Shown: piece after piece, positions 10,549-20,110 of the stretch
Position numbering within the stretch: the stretch's first letter is position 1
Layout: every line of letters begins with the position of its first letter
Source of the DNA: Halopiger xanaduensis SH-6
Lineage (GTDB): Archaea > Halobacteriota > Halobacteria > Halobacteriales > Natrialbaceae
Reading direction: 5' to 3'
Assembly: GCF_000217715.1 (NCBI RefSeq)
Contig: NC_015666.1
Coordinates: forward strand, 694,270 to 758,269
DNA: 64,000 bases
Translations under genes and position numbers: made by a program
Notes under the pieces: generated by a model
Told to the model about the DNA's origin: nothing
The model's database searches: none
What the model saw: the letters and a program-made list of their open reading frames with translations, nothing else

Positions 10549-10929
10549 TCACGCCAGCGACGCGACGGCTTCGATCTCGAGGGCCGCACCTTTCGGCACG
10601 CGGCCGACTTCGACGGCGCTGCGGGCCGGCGGCTCGTCGTCGAAGTACGCCGCGTAGGCCTCGTTCATCGCGTCGAAATCGTCGATGTCATCGAGGTAGA
10701 TGGTGACTTTACAGACGTCCGCGAGCGTCGCGTCTTCCGCCGCGAGGATCGCGTCGACGTTCTCGAGACACTGCCGGGTCTGCTCGGCGACCGGTGCGTC
10801 CTCGAGCAACTCGCCGTTCGGCGTCAGCGGGAGCTGACCGGCGGTAAACAGGAGGTTGCCGGCGACGGTCGCCTGACTGTACGCGCCGACGGCCGCGGGC
10901 GCATCGTCGGTACTGATAACGCGTGGCAT
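10549..10929 (-). CDS. RidA/YjgF family enamine/imine deaminase
   Basis: This 126-residue single-domain protein of the YjgF/YER057c/UK114 family has the conserved TAGQLPLTP segment, the catalytic arginine in PPARSAVEV (about residue 104) and ALEIEAVA at the end. RidA hydrolyses reactive 2-aminoacrylate and related imines formed by PLP-dependent dehydratases. A threonine/serine dehydratase and SHMT lie within 5 kb, a plausible source of its substrate. It is convergent with samp2. Confidence 0.93.
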   Translation of the reverse strand: MPRVISTDDAPAAVGAYSQATVAGNLLFTAGQLPLTPNGELLEDAPVAEQTRQCLENVDAILAAEDATLADVCKVTIYLDDIDDFDAMNEAYAAYFDDEPPARSAVEVGRVPKGAALEIEAVASLA

Positions 10930-11098
10930 GGGACACGCCTCGAGGCGGACCGCCGTAACGTTCGATCTGTGCTAATTGGGACGCTTAAGTCGGTGGGAAC
11001 GACGAACTGCGACGGGTCGAAACGAGCGAGCGCGGGCTTTTGAACGGGTCGATCACCTGCGATCAAGATACTTGGAGACCGTTCTGGATGTCCGTGGT

Positions 11099-12343
11099 AT
11101 GTCGGACCACCTCAAAGATGTCGATCCGGCGGTCGCGGACGCCGTCGCCGGCGAGCGCGAGCGCCAGGAGTCGACGCTCGGCATGATCGCCTCGGAGAAC
11201 CACGCTTCGGAAGCCGTCCTGGCCGCCCAGGGAACCGCACTGACGAACAAGTACGCCGAGGGGTACCCCGGCGCGCGCTACTACGGCGGCTGCGAGCACG
11301 TCGACGAGATCGAACGGCTCGCGATCGAGCGCGCGAAGTCGCTGTGGGGCGCCGATCACGTCAACGTCCAGCCCCACTCGGGCACCCAGGCGAACATGGG
11401 CGTCTACTTCGCCGCCTTGGAGCCCGGCGAGACGATCCTGTCGCTCGACCTCACCCACGGCGGCCACCTCAGCCACGGCCACCACGTCAACTTCTCGGGG
11501 CAGCTCTACGAGGTCGAACAGTACGAGGTCGACCCCGAGACGGGCTACATCGACTACGACAAACTGGCCGAGCAGGCCCGCGAGGTCGACCCCGCGATGA
11601 TCGTCAGCGGCTCCTCGGCCTACCCCCGCGAGTTCGACTGGGAGCGCGTCGGCGAGATCGCCGAATCGGTCGACGCGTACCACCTCGCCGACATCGCCCA
11701 CATCACGGGACTCGTGGCGGCGGACGTCCACTCGAGTCCCGTCGACCACGCGGACTTCGTCACCGGCAGCACGCACAAGACGATCCGCGCGGGTCGCGGC
11801 GGGATCATCATGTGCGACGAGGAGCACGCCGACGACGTCGACAGCGCGGTCTTCCCCGGGAGTCAGGGCGGGCCGCTCATGCACAACATCGCGGGCAAGG
11901 CCGTCGGGTTCGGGGAGGCGTCGACGCCCGCCTTCGAGGAGTACGCCGAGCGAACCGTCGAGAACGCGGCCGTACTCGCGGACGTTTTCCGCGACCGCGG
12001 CCTGTCGCTGGTCTCCGGCGGCACCGACAAACACCTCGTACTCGTCGACCTGCGCGACTCGCATCCCGATCTCACCGGGAAGGACGCCGAGGAAGCGCTC
12101 GCCGAGGTCGGCGTCGTCGTCAACAAGAACACCGTCCCCGGGGAGACCAGATCCCCGTTCGTCACCAGCGGCGTCCGGATCGGCACGCCCGCGCTGACGA
12201 CCCGCGGGTTCGGCCCCGAGGAGATCGAACGGGTCGGCCGCTGCATCGCCGACGTGATCGACGCGCCCGACGACGACGCGACGCTCGAGCGCGTCTCGGA
12301 GACGGTCGACGAGCTCTGCGAGCAGTTCCCCGTGTACGGGTAG
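11099..12343 (+). CDS. glyA: serine hydroxymethyltransferase
   Basis: This 414-residue PLP enzyme interconverts glycine plus methylene-tetrahydrofolate with serine. Visible motifs are MIASENHASEAV, the quinoid-stacking histidine region (LTHGGHLSHGHH), the PLP lysine in TGSTHKTIRAGRGG (Lys about 227) and NKNTVPGE. The start at 11099 (MSDHLKDVD) was chosen because the upstream extension is not SHMT-like. In this setting it could take up the glycine and one-carbon units released by the neighbouring dimethylglycine and sarcosine oxidising enzymes. A T-run lies just after the stop. Confidence 0.96.
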   Translation: MSDHLKDVDPAVADAVAGERERQESTLGMIASENHASEAVLAAQGTALTNKYAEGYPGARYYGGCEHVDEIERLAIERAKSLWGADHVNVQPHSGTQANMGVYFAALEPGETILSLDLTHGGHLSHGHHVNFSGQLYEVEQYEVDPETGYIDYDKLAEQAREVDPAMIVSGSSAYPREFDWERVGEIAESVDAYHLADIAHITGLVAADVHSSPVDHADFVTGSTHKTIRAGRGGIIMCDEEHADDVDSAVFPGSQGGPLMHNIAGKAVGFGEASTPAFEEYAERTVENAAVLADVFRDRGLSLVSGGTDKHLVLVDLRDSHPDLTGKDAEEALAEVGVVVNKNTVPGETRSPFVTSGVRIGTPALTTRGFGPEEIERVGRCIADVIDAPDDDATLERVSETVDELCEQFPVYG

Positions 12344-12355
12344 TCGTCGCCTCCA

Positions 12356-12360
12356 TTTTT
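12356..12360 (+). terminator. T-run terminator after glyA
   Basis: A run of five Ts lies 13 bases past the glyA stop, in a convergent gap before the BCCT gene. Archaeal intrinsic termination depends mainly on U-tracts; no strong hairpin was seen here. Confidence 0.4.
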
Positions 12361-12526
12361 AGATCGTCTCACGGCTCGAGCGGAACGTCCCAAGAGCCGA
12401 CCGGACTGGCTCACCGCGTTGTAACTCGCGATTCGAGACCGCGCTGCTCGAGAGTGCTCGTTCGAGAGCGACGAAAACGGGGACCGGAAACGAAAACGGA
12501 CTGGCCGCCGGGTACCGGTTAGCGGG

Positions 12527-14164
12527 TCAGTCGTCCTCGGGCATCGCCTGGCCGGTCGGGGCTTCGGACCGATCCTCCTCGCGGAGGAACAGCGCCCGGC
12601 GGCTACCGAAGACCGAGATCATGACGCCGACCGCGACGAGCGTGATGACCGCGAAGGGGCCGCCGGCGATGATCGCCGCCTGCTGGAGCGCCGTGGTGCC
12701 GCCGGCGACCATCAGCAGCGAGGCCAGCGCGCCCATGAGGGCGCCCCAGATGACGCGGTTGATCGTCGAGGGCTTGCGTTTCCCGCCGGTGGTGAGCATC
12801 CCCAGCGCGAGCGTCGAGGAGTCGGCCGACGTCACGAAGAACGTCGTCACCAGCACCAGGAAGAGGACGGTGAGCAACTCGCCGGCCGGCAGCGCCTCGA
12901 ACAGCGGGTAGCCGGCGACGGCCTCGTTGAACCCCCAGGCCTCGAGCGTGCCGAGGATTTCCGCCTGGCCGCTCGACTCGAGGAAGATGGACGTCCCGCC
13001 CATCGTCGCGAACCAGGGGATGGTGACGGCCGTCGAGGCGACGACGCCGGTCGCGGCGACCTGTCGGACCGTCCGGCCCCGCGAGATCCGGGCGATGAAG
13101 AGGCCGACGAACGGCGCCCACGAGAACCACCAGGCCCAGTAGAAGACGGTCCAGGCGCCGACGAAGCCGGAGTCGGCCCCCTGGCCGCCGGTTTCGGACG
13201 CGCCCATGAAGAGGCTCATCGACACGAACTCGTTGATGTACGCGCCCAGCGCCTGGGTCCCGACGGTCATGATGTACACCGACGGGCCGAGCACGAACGC
13301 CGCGACCGTCAGGAGGCCGAACAGCCCCATGTTGAAGTACGATACCCGCCGGATCCCCTTCTCGACGCCGAGCGCGACCGAGATCGTGAAGGCGACGGTC
13401 AGCCCCGTGATCACGAGCACGGTCCCCGCGTCGCCGAACGAGACGCCGCCGGCGTACTCGAGCCCGACGAGGAACTGGTTCCCGACCAGCCCGAGCGTCG
13501 TCGCGATGCCGCCGATGGTCGCGAAGACGGCGAGGATGTCGACGAGCTTCGCCCAGGGCCCCTCGAGGTTGTCGAGGCCGACGATCGGCGCGATGATCGT
13601 CGAGATGCGCATCGGCGCGCCCTTCCGGTAGGCGAAGTACGCGATCGGAATACCGATGATCACGTACGCCGACCAGGCCGAGAGCCCCCAGTGGAAGAAC
13701 GTGTACTGGAGGGCGCTGACGGCGGCGCCCGTCGTTTCGGCCTCGACCCCGGAGAACGGGGACGGCGTCGAGTAGTGGAAGATCGCTTCGGCCGGCCCCC
13801 AGAAGACGATGCCCGCGGCGATCCCCGCCGAGTACAGCATGGCGAAGTACGCCAGAAAGCTGAACTCGGGGTCCTCGTCGGGGTCGCCCAGTTTGATGTT
13901 CCCCCACGGCCCGAAGATGAGGAACAGAACGAAGGCCACGAGGGCGAACATCGAAACGAGGTACGCCCAGCCGAAGCTCGTCCACAGGAACTCGTTGGTC
14001 CCCTCCATGAGCTCGAGCGTCCGCTCCTCTCGAAGGAGGAACGCGACGACGATCGACGCGGCGACGACGAAGCCGACGCCGAAGACGACGGGATCGAGTT
14101 CGGCGACGAACGTTCGCAGCGCCCCGTCGTCGTCGCTCGCCCCGTCGCGGTCGGCGGTACTCAT
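12527..14164 (-). CDS. BCCT family betaine/choline/carnitine transporter
   Basis: This 545-residue protein has 12 predicted membrane segments. It carries the BCCT signature (FYWAWWFSWAPFVGLFIARI, about residues 325-350) and the FFHWGLSAWSAYV helix. BCCT carriers import quaternary amines such as glycine betaine with Na+ or H+. It starts inside the stop codon of a 43-codon ORF (ATGA overlap), so the two are probably translationally coupled. Downstream of the betaine-type oxidation genes on the same strand, it likely supplies betaine as a solute and as a carbon and nitrogen source. The substrate is inferred from family and context. Confidence 0.93.
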   Translation of the reverse strand: MSTADRDGASDDDGALRTFVAELDPVVFGVGFVVAASIVVAFLLREERTLELMEGTNEFLWTSFGWAYLVSMFALVAFVLFLIFGPWGNIKLGDPDEDPEFSFLAYFAMLYSAGIAAGIVFWGPAEAIFHYSTPSPFSGVEAETTGAAVSALQYTFFHWGLSAWSAYVIIGIPIAYFAYRKGAPMRISTIIAPIVGLDNLEGPWAKLVDILAVFATIGGIATTLGLVGNQFLVGLEYAGGVSFGDAGTVLVITGLTVAFTISVALGVEKGIRRVSYFNMGLFGLLTVAAFVLGPSVYIMTVGTQALGAYINEFVSMSLFMGASETGGQGADSGFVGAWTVFYWAWWFSWAPFVGLFIARISRGRTVRQVAATGVVASTAVTIPWFATMGGTSIFLESSGQAEILGTLEAWGFNEAVAGYPLFEALPAGELLTVLFLVLVTTFFVTSADSSTLALGMLTTGGKRKPSTINRVIWGALMGALASLLMVAGGTTALQQAAIIAGGPFAVITLVAVGVMISVFGSRRALFLREEDRSEAPTGQAMPEDD

Positions 14165-14292
14165 CGCGGCTCACCCCCCGACGGTTCCCAGCGAGCCCTC
14201 AATCGGTCGTTCGATCCGTACGCGGTCTCGAGCGAACCGGCGGTCGCACTGCCGGTCCGAAGCGGCACGCGGTCGGTGCCCTGTCCCTCCAT
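14161..14292 (-). CDS. 43-residue leader ORF coupled to the BCCT transporter
   Basis: An ATG at 14292 opens a 43-codon frame (MEGQGTDRVPLRTG...WEPSGGEPR). Its TGA overlaps the ATG of the transporter as ATGA. The peptide is hydrophilic, basic-acidic mixed, with no domain I recognise. A palindrome directly precedes its ATG. It may be a true small protein or a leader ORF for translational coupling. Small size and lack of homology keep confidence moderate. Confidence 0.45.
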   Translation of the reverse strand: MEGQGTDRVPLRTGSATAGSLETAYGSNDRLRARWEPSGGEPR

Positions 14293-14320
14293 GGTATCAT
14301 ACACCGTGCGTATTGATACC
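14293..14320 (-). promoter_or_regulatory. palindromic operator candidate before the BCCT leader ORF
   Basis: Arms GGTATCA and TGATACC face each other across 14 bases, and the inner TAC/GTA extends the dyad. It ends exactly at the ATG of the 43-codon ORF, the position where repressors block leaderless archaeal transcripts. An AT-richer TTGATTTGA on the minus strand just upstream (14328-14336) could be the TATA element. Confidence 0.45.
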
Positions 14321-14438
14321 AACCCGTCAAATCAAGGTTCATCTTCATAACCGGAGCCGTTTTTGTACCCTGCCCGAACACGTCACCCTCGAGTTACGGT
14401 TCGGTGGTGATACTCGTATTGAATTGATAGAAAAGTGG

Positions 14439-15674
14439 TCACGCGTTGACCCGCCTGACCTCGTACCCGTGATCGCGGATCGAGCGGACGATCGCTCGCG
14501 ACTGGCCCGCGCCGCTCGTCTCGACCTGGAAGACGAGGTGGGCCTCGCCGACGTCCAGTTCGGGCGCCGAGCGGTCGTGCCGGACGGTCCGGATGTTGGC
14601 GCCGTGGTCGGCGATGAGCCCCGAGACCTCCTCCATCTTTCCGGGCCGGTCGTCGATCCGGACGCGCAGCTTGAGCAGTTGCTCGCGGTCGGTCAGCGCG
14701 TGGACGAGCACCGTCTGCAGCATCGTCATGTCGAGGTTGCCCCCGCTCAGGAGGGGCATCACCGTCTCGCCGCGCACGTCGAGTTCGTCGCTGACGATCG
14801 CCGCGACCGACGCCGCGCCGGCCCCTTCGACCACCTGCTTGGCCCGCTCGAGCAACAGCAACACCGCGCGGGCGATCTCGCCGTCGGTGACGGTGACCAC
14901 CTCGTCGACGTGCTCCTCGATCAGCGAGAGTGTTAACTCCGAGATGCCGCCGGTCGCGATGCCGTCGGCGATCGTGTCCACCGAGTCGAGCGAGACCGCC
15001 GCGCCCTTCCGGAGGCTCTCGGAGACGGTCGACGCGCCGGCCGCCTGCACGCCGACGATGCGCGTCTCCGGCGAGCGCTCGGCGAAGGCCGTCGCGATCC
15101 CCGAGATCAGCCCGCCGCCGCCGATCGGGACGACGACGGTGTCGACGTCGGGGAGGTCGTCGTACATCTCGAGGCCGAGGGTTCCCTGGCCGGCGACGAT
15201 CGCGGGGTCGTCGTAGGCGTGGACGAACTCGGTCGCGTCGTCGTCGACGAGCCCTTTCGCGTGGGCCATCGCGTCCCGGAAGTCGCTGCCGACGAGTTCG
15301 ACGTCGGCGCCGTAGCTCCGGGTGGCGTCGACCTTCGCCTGGGGCGCGCCGCGGGGCATGACGATCGTGGAGTCGACGCCGAGCTTCGTCGCCGCGAGCG
15401 CGACGCCCTGGGCGTGGTTGCCGGCGCTGGCCGCGACGACCCGGTCCACGCCGACGTCGGCGACGCACTGCGCGATCTTGTTGTACGCGCCGCGGGTCTT
15501 GAACGAGCCCGTCCACTGGAGGTGCTCCATCTTGAGGTGGACCTCGGCGCCGGTCATGTCGTCGAGGGACGTGCTCCGCTCGACCGGCGTGCGCTTGACG
15601 ACCGACTCGTCGTCGAGCCGGTCTCGAGCCGCCTCGACGTCGGCGATCTCGACGGTCTCGTACGCTCCGTTCAT
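14439..15674 (-). CDS. ilvA: threonine/serine ammonia-lyase with ACT domain
   Basis: This 411-residue PLP fold-type II enzyme makes 2-oxobutyrate from threonine or pyruvate from serine. The PLP lysine is in TGSFKTRGAY (Lys about 58), the phosphate loop is VPIGGGGLISG, and a C-terminal ACT domain starts at about residue 331 (LRVRIDDRPGKMEEV). The size fits the catabolic/IlvA1-type enzyme. It starts 3 bases after the stop of the dimethylglycine dehydrogenase-like gene, hence the same operon. That suggests a role in turning glycine-derived serine into pyruvate rather than, or besides, isoleucine synthesis. Confidence 0.93.
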   Translation of the reverse strand: MNGAYETVEIADVEAARDRLDDESVVKRTPVERSTSLDDMTGAEVHLKMEHLQWTGSFKTRGAYNKIAQCVADVGVDRVVAASAGNHAQGVALAATKLGVDSTIVMPRGAPQAKVDATRSYGADVELVGSDFRDAMAHAKGLVDDDATEFVHAYDDPAIVAGQGTLGLEMYDDLPDVDTVVVPIGGGGLISGIATAFAERSPETRIVGVQAAGASTVSESLRKGAAVSLDSVDTIADGIATGGISELTLSLIEEHVDEVVTVTDGEIARAVLLLLERAKQVVEGAGAASVAAIVSDELDVRGETVMPLLSGGNLDMTMLQTVLVHALTDREQLLKLRVRIDDRPGKMEEVSGLIADHGANIRTVRHDRSAPELDVGEAHLVFQVETSGAGQSRAIVRSIRDHGYEVRRVNA

Positions 15675-15677
15675 GGT

Positions 15678-18194
15678 TCAGCGGAGCATCTTCTCGCGGT
15701 CGGGATCGAACAGCGGCTCGTCCCGGACCGTCCCGGCGTACCGGTCGTTCTCGTAGCTGATCTCGACGTCCCGGCCCGCCTCGGCGGCCGCCGCCGGCAG
15801 GTAGGCGTAGGCGATCCCGGCGTCGATCGAGTAGCCGTAGTCCGCCCGGGTGACGTAGCCGAGCGCGTCGTCGCCGTCGGGCTCGAGCACCGGGTAGCCA
15901 GTATCGACGACCGCGCCCGGCTCGTCGAGCGTGATCGGGACGAGCTTGCGGTCGATCCCGTTCTCTCGAGCCTCCACGAGCGCGTCCTTCCCGATGAAGT
16001 CCGTCTCGAGGTCGACCGCGAAGCCGATCCCGGCCTCGTAGGGGTCGTACTCGGGCGTGACGTCGGTCCCCCACAGCCGGAATCCCTTCTCCATGCTCGT
16101 CGAATCGAGGGCCGCCCAGCCCATCGGGACGATGCCGTACTCGTCGCCGGCGTCCTCGATCAGCTCCCAGAGCCGCGCGCCGTACTCCATCGGCGCGTAC
16201 AGCTCCCAGCCCAGTTCCCCGGCGTAGGAGAGCCGGAGCATCGTGACCGGGACGCTCTCGAGGTAGGTCTCCTGAGCGGTGTAGAACGGGAACGCGTCGT
16301 TCGAGAGGTCCGCCTCAACGAGCGACGAGAGGACCGCGCGGGAGTCGGGCCCGAAGACGCCGATCCCGCACATGTCGGAGTCGCGGGTCCGCACCGACAC
16401 CGAGCCGTCGTCGGGCGCGTGCTCGCGGAGCCACCGCGAGTGTAGCGTCGCGGAGTTCCCGCCGCCCGTGAACACCGTGTAGCGGTCCTCGGCGAGCCGC
16501 GCGACCGTCACGTCCGCGAGGATGCCCCCGTCCTCGTTGCACATCGCCGCGTAGCGGATCCGGCCCGGCGAGACGTCGACGTCGTTCGTCAGGAGCCGCT
16601 GGAGGAACGCCGTCGCGCCGTCGCCGGTCACCTCGATGCCGGTGTAGGTGGTCATGTCGACCATCGCGACGCGGTCGCGGACCGCCCGGTGCTCGACGCC
16701 CTGGGCCTTCGACCAGCCGCGGTCGAGCCAGTCCGGCCGGTCGGGAACGTCGTACTCCTCGAGCAGGGCCTCGTTGGTCTCGTACCACTGCGGGGTCTCC
16801 CAGCCGCCCGAATCGTAGAACTCCGCACCGAGTTCCTCCTGCCGACGGTAGAACGGACTCCGGCGGAGCCCGCGCTGGTCCTGAGGCTGCTCGCGCGGGT
16901 GGATCAGCTGGTAGACTTCCTGGTACTGTTGGGCGCCCCGGCCCCGCGTGTACTCCCGCGAGCCCGCGTGGGGCTGGAACCGCGAGATGTGCGCGCCCGT
17001 GGCGTCGACGCGCTCGCCGTCGAGGCGGGGCACGCCGTCTTCCATCCAGTGAGCGACGATGCTCCCGGCGCCGCCCGACTGGGTGACCCAGATCGCGAGC
17101 GCCCACCAGAGCCCGTCGATCTCCTCCGTCGGCCCGAGGATCGGCATCCCGTCGGGGGTGAAACAGAACATCCCGTTGATCGCGGACTCGAACTCGGCGT
17201 CCCGCAGGGAGGGGACGAGCTCGCAGGCCGCGTCGTAGGCCGCCTGGTCGTGATCGGGGTGGGTGTTCTCGTAGAAGTGCTCGGACGTGAACTCCCGCAG
17301 CGAGGGGTACTCCAGGCCCAGGTCCTCGAGCTTCTCGGGCCCGTAGATGTCTTCGGGATCGACCAGCAGCGACTCGTGGTTGTACGAGCCGATGCCGTAG
17401 CGCTCGCCGTGCTGGCGGAAGTACAGCGACCGGTCCTGGTGGCGGAGCAGCGGCTGCTCGATCTCGCGGTCCGCGCCGGCCAGTTCCGGGAGTTCGTCCG
17501 AGACCAGGTACTGGTGGGCGCAGGGGACTAAGGGGATGTCGACGCCGACCATGTCGCCGAACAGCGGCCCCCAGATGTTCGTCGCGACCAGCACCTCGTC
17601 GGCGTCGATGGTTCCGCGGTCGGTGACGACCGTCTGAATTTCGCCGTCCTCGACCTCGAGGTCCGTGACGGTCGTATCGCCGTAGAACTCGGCGCCGGCC
17701 GACCGGGCCTGCTCGGCCATCGCCGCGGAGGCGTCGACGGCGTGGGCCTTGCCGTCCGTCGGAACGTAGTAGCCCCCGCGGATGACCTCGGGGTCGATCT
17801 GCGGGACGCGGTCGGCGACCGCGTCGGGCGAGAGCAGTTCGCCGCCCTCGATCCCGTAGGACTGCCCTCGTTCGCGCTTTCGCTTGAGGAAGTCCCAGCG
17901 GTCCTCGGTGTACGCCACCTCGATCCCGCCGCAGGTCCGGAAGCCGTCCAGGTCCTCGTACAGCCGGCGCGTGTACGACGCCATCCGGGTCATCAGCTTG
18001 TTTCCGCCCGTCTGGAAGACCAGCCCCGGCGCGTGCGAGGTGGAGCCGCCGGTCTCGAACAGCGGCCCCTGATCGACGACGACGACGTCTTCGCGCCCGA
18101 GGCGGGTGAGGTGGTAGGCGGCGCTGCAGCCGACGCAGCCCGCGCCGACGACGACGGTTCCCGCGCTGTCGGGAAGCGTGTTCCCTGTACTCAT
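15678..18194 (-). CDS. dimethylglycine/sarcosine dehydrogenase-like flavoprotein with GcvT domain
   Basis: This 838-residue fusion has an N-terminal DAO-type FAD domain (GAGCVG at about residues 18-23) with GGSTSHAPGL. In this family the His of that motif (here His54) binds FAD covalently. A GcvT folate-binding domain (about 455-720; LLTNDVDVSPGRIRY) and a GcvT C-terminal barrel (about 735-830; GYVTRADYGYSIDAGIAYAYLP) follow. Such enzymes demethylate dimethylglycine or sarcosine and pass the carbon to tetrahydrofolate. It heads the operon with ilvA. A Rieske oxygenase and a sarcosine oxidase nearby favour dimethylglycine as substrate. A weak dyad, TATCC-4-GGATA, lies at 18229-18242 upstream. 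Confidence 0.88.
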   Translation of the reverse strand: MSTGNTLPDSAGTVVVGAGCVGCSAAYHLTRLGREDVVVVDQGPLFETGGSTSHAPGLVFQTGGNKLMTRMASYTRRLYEDLDGFRTCGGIEVAYTEDRWDFLKRKRERGQSYGIEGGELLSPDAVADRVPQIDPEVIRGGYYVPTDGKAHAVDASAAMAEQARSAGAEFYGDTTVTDLEVEDGEIQTVVTDRGTIDADEVLVATNIWGPLFGDMVGVDIPLVPCAHQYLVSDELPELAGADREIEQPLLRHQDRSLYFRQHGERYGIGSYNHESLLVDPEDIYGPEKLEDLGLEYPSLREFTSEHFYENTHPDHDQAAYDAACELVPSLRDAEFESAINGMFCFTPDGMPILGPTEEIDGLWWALAIWVTQSGGAGSIVAHWMEDGVPRLDGERVDATGAHISRFQPHAGSREYTRGRGAQQYQEVYQLIHPREQPQDQRGLRRSPFYRRQEELGAEFYDSGGWETPQWYETNEALLEEYDVPDRPDWLDRGWSKAQGVEHRAVRDRVAMVDMTTYTGIEVTGDGATAFLQRLLTNDVDVSPGRIRYAAMCNEDGGILADVTVARLAEDRYTVFTGGGNSATLHSRWLREHAPDDGSVSVRTRDSDMCGIGVFGPDSRAVLSSLVEADLSNDAFPFYTAQETYLESVPVTMLRLSYAGELGWELYAPMEYGARLWELIEDAGDEYGIVPMGWAALDSTSMEKGFRLWGTDVTPEYDPYEAGIGFAVDLETDFIGKDALVEARENGIDRKLVPITLDEPGAVVDTGYPVLEPDGDDALGYVTRADYGYSIDAGIAYAYLPAAAAEAGRDVEISYENDRYAGTVRDEPLFDPDREKMLR

Positions 18195-18393
18195 ATGTCA
18201 CAGGCAGTGCCACGGGACCGAGCATAGCTATCCGGGTGGATAACCTGTGGCGTATAACAGTCGCGGGAGTGGGGCCGCGCGCCGGACCGCGACTCGGTGC
18301 AACCCGATCGCTTGGCTCAAGAAGGGCGAGGGGCGGGTCATCGTCCTCTTTTCGGTGGGACTGTTCCACGCCCAACGATTACGGCGGGCGGAT

Positions 18394-18819
18394 CTATCGG
18401 GTGACCAGGACGACTCCGAGAACCGCGAAGGCTATCCCGACGAGTCTCGTTACCGTCACGTCGTCTCCGAGGACGACCATCCCGATGAGGGCCGCGACGA
18501 CGAAGTACATCGCACCGAGCGTCGAGACGATCGTCGTCGACCCGCCGGAGAGGCCGACGTACATCGAAATCAGGCCGATTCCGGTGAACAATCCGGCCGT
18601 ACCGGCGAGCAGGCCGCCTCTCGCGGTGATGGCGAGCGACGCGTCTGAAACGATGATGAACCCGAGCGCAAGGGGCCCCGCAACGAGATAGGAGATCGCG
18701 GCGGCCGTCCTCGGGTCGATGGACTCCGACGCAGCGTTGCCCAAGACGACCCAGATTCCCCACGTGACCATCGTAATCGACCCGAAGAACACGGCCGAAT
18801 CTATCTCGGGGAGCCCCAT
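18394..18819 (-). CDS. half-size EamA/DMT-type transporter
   Basis: This 141-residue protein has about five hydrophobic helices and the EamA repeat pattern (ISYLVAGPLALGF, TAGLFTGIGLISMYVGLSGG, GMVVLGDDVTVTRLVGIAFAVLGVVLV). Full DMT exporters have two such repeats, so this one-repeat protein must dimerise, as SMR-like and YvaE/EamA singlets do. It sits between the sarcosine oxidase and dimethylglycine dehydrogenase-like genes on the same strand, so it may move a methylamine or amino-acid intermediate. The substrate is inference only. Confidence 0.8.
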   Translation of the reverse strand: MGLPEIDSAVFFGSITMVTWGIWVVLGNAASESIDPRTAAAISYLVAGPLALGFIIVSDASLAITARGGLLAGTAGLFTGIGLISMYVGLSGGSTTIVSTLGAMYFVVAALIGMVVLGDDVTVTRLVGIAFAVLGVVLVTR

Positions 18820-18961
18820 CGGTGGAGGACTCTATTGCCACTGGAAAACACCTCACCCTTCATTACCTGCGATTCTTAAGTAGCCGCCGTTCGAGCGTCG
18901 AGCGCGCTACGTCGCCGTACGTGCAGTGACCAGCACTGACCGATCGCGCCGCTATCGACCG

Positions 18962-20110
18962 CTACGCGTCGTCGAACCGATCGAGGCCGAACATCTCGAT
19001 CGGGTGGTCGGTCTCCCCGTCGGCCGCGAGGTCGGCGAGGATCTCGCCGATGACGCTGGCGAACTTGAAGCCGTGGCCCGAAAAGCCCGCGCCGACGGCG
19101 ACCTGCGGATGGTCGGGCAGGGTGTCCAGGATGAAGTGCTCGTCCGGGGAGTTGGTGAACATGCAGGTCGCGAGCCGCATCGTCGGCCCGGCGGCCTCGG
19201 GGAAGTAGTTCTCGACGACCTCGCGGAGGAGCCGCTCGTCCTCGCGGTTCGGTTCCCGGTCGTACTCGTCCGGGTCGACGTCCTCGTCGAAGTGGTGGTA
19301 CTTCCCGAGTTTCATCCCCGGGACGTCGTAGATCGGCAGCCCGTAGAACCGGCCCTCGGGGACCTTCAGGTTCCAGACCGGGAAGCTGTCGGGTTCGAAC
19401 GTCGCCGGCCGCTCGGGCTGGAACCAGCCAAGCACCTGCCGTTCGGGTACCGCGAGCCCCTCGAGCGCATCTGTAAACTTGTAGTTCCAGGCGCCGGCGG
19501 CGAGCACCATGGCGTCGGCTTCGTAGGTGTCCCGGTCGGTCTCGACGCGGACGCCCTCGTCCGGGGTGGGCTCCCAGTCGAGGACGCGCTCGCGGGCCCG
19601 CACCTCGGCGCCCGCGGCCTGGGCCGCCTCGGCGTGGCCGACGATCGCCTGTTCGGGGACGACGAAGCCGCCGTCAGGCTGGTACAGGGCCTTGTGGCCC
19701 TCCGGGAGGTCGTACCCGGGGAACCGCTCGGAGACCTCGGCGCTCGTCAGGACCTCGTGGGGGATGTCGTGTTCCTCGCACGAGCGCAGCGACCCCTCGA
19801 AGACGACGTTGTCCTCGGGGCCGGCGTCGATCGATCCCGTCCGGTGGAGCACGTCGCGGCCGGTCTCCTCGGCCAGGTCGTCCCAGAGGTCGTAGGCCCG
19901 TTCGATGAGCGGGATGTAATCGGGATGTTCGTAGTAGGCTCGGCGGATGATCCGCGTGATGCCGTGCGACGACCCCATCGTGTGGGGGATATCGTACCGC
20001 TCGAGGCCCACCACGTCGAGGCCGCGCTCGGCGAGGTGGTAGGTCGTCGCGCTGCCCATGCCGCCGACACCGATCACGACGACGTCGTACCGGTCGTCCG
20101 TCTCGTGCAT
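18962..20110 (-). CDS. monomeric sarcosine oxidase / N-methyl amino acid oxidase family
   Basis: This 382-residue FAD enzyme of the MSOX/SolA family has GVGGMGSATTYHLAERG for FAD binding at the N-terminus. Near residue 314 is CMFTNSPDEHFILD, the motif whose cysteine binds FAD covalently in monomeric sarcosine oxidase (Cys315 in the Bacillus enzyme). GAGFSGHGFKFA completes the signature. It oxidises sarcosine or another N-methyl amine to glycine, formaldehyde and hydrogen peroxide. It is divergent from the Rieske oxygenase across about 200 bases, and the cluster points to sarcosine from betaine. Confidence 0.92.
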   Translation of the reverse strand: MHETDDRYDVVVIGVGGMGSATTYHLAERGLDVVGLERYDIPHTMGSSHGITRIIRRAYYEHPDYIPLIERAYDLWDDLAEETGRDVLHRTGSIDAGPEDNVVFEGSLRSCEEHDIPHEVLTSAEVSERFPGYDLPEGHKALYQPDGGFVVPEQAIVGHAEAAQAAGAEVRARERVLDWEPTPDEGVRVETDRDTYEADAMVLAAGAWNYKFTDALEGLAVPERQVLGWFQPERPATFEPDSFPVWNLKVPEGRFYGLPIYDVPGMKLGKYHHFDEDVDPDEYDREPNREDERLLREVVENYFPEAAGPTMRLATCMFTNSPDEHFILDTLPDHPQVAVGAGFSGHGFKFASVIGEILADLAADGETDHPIEMFGLDRFDDA

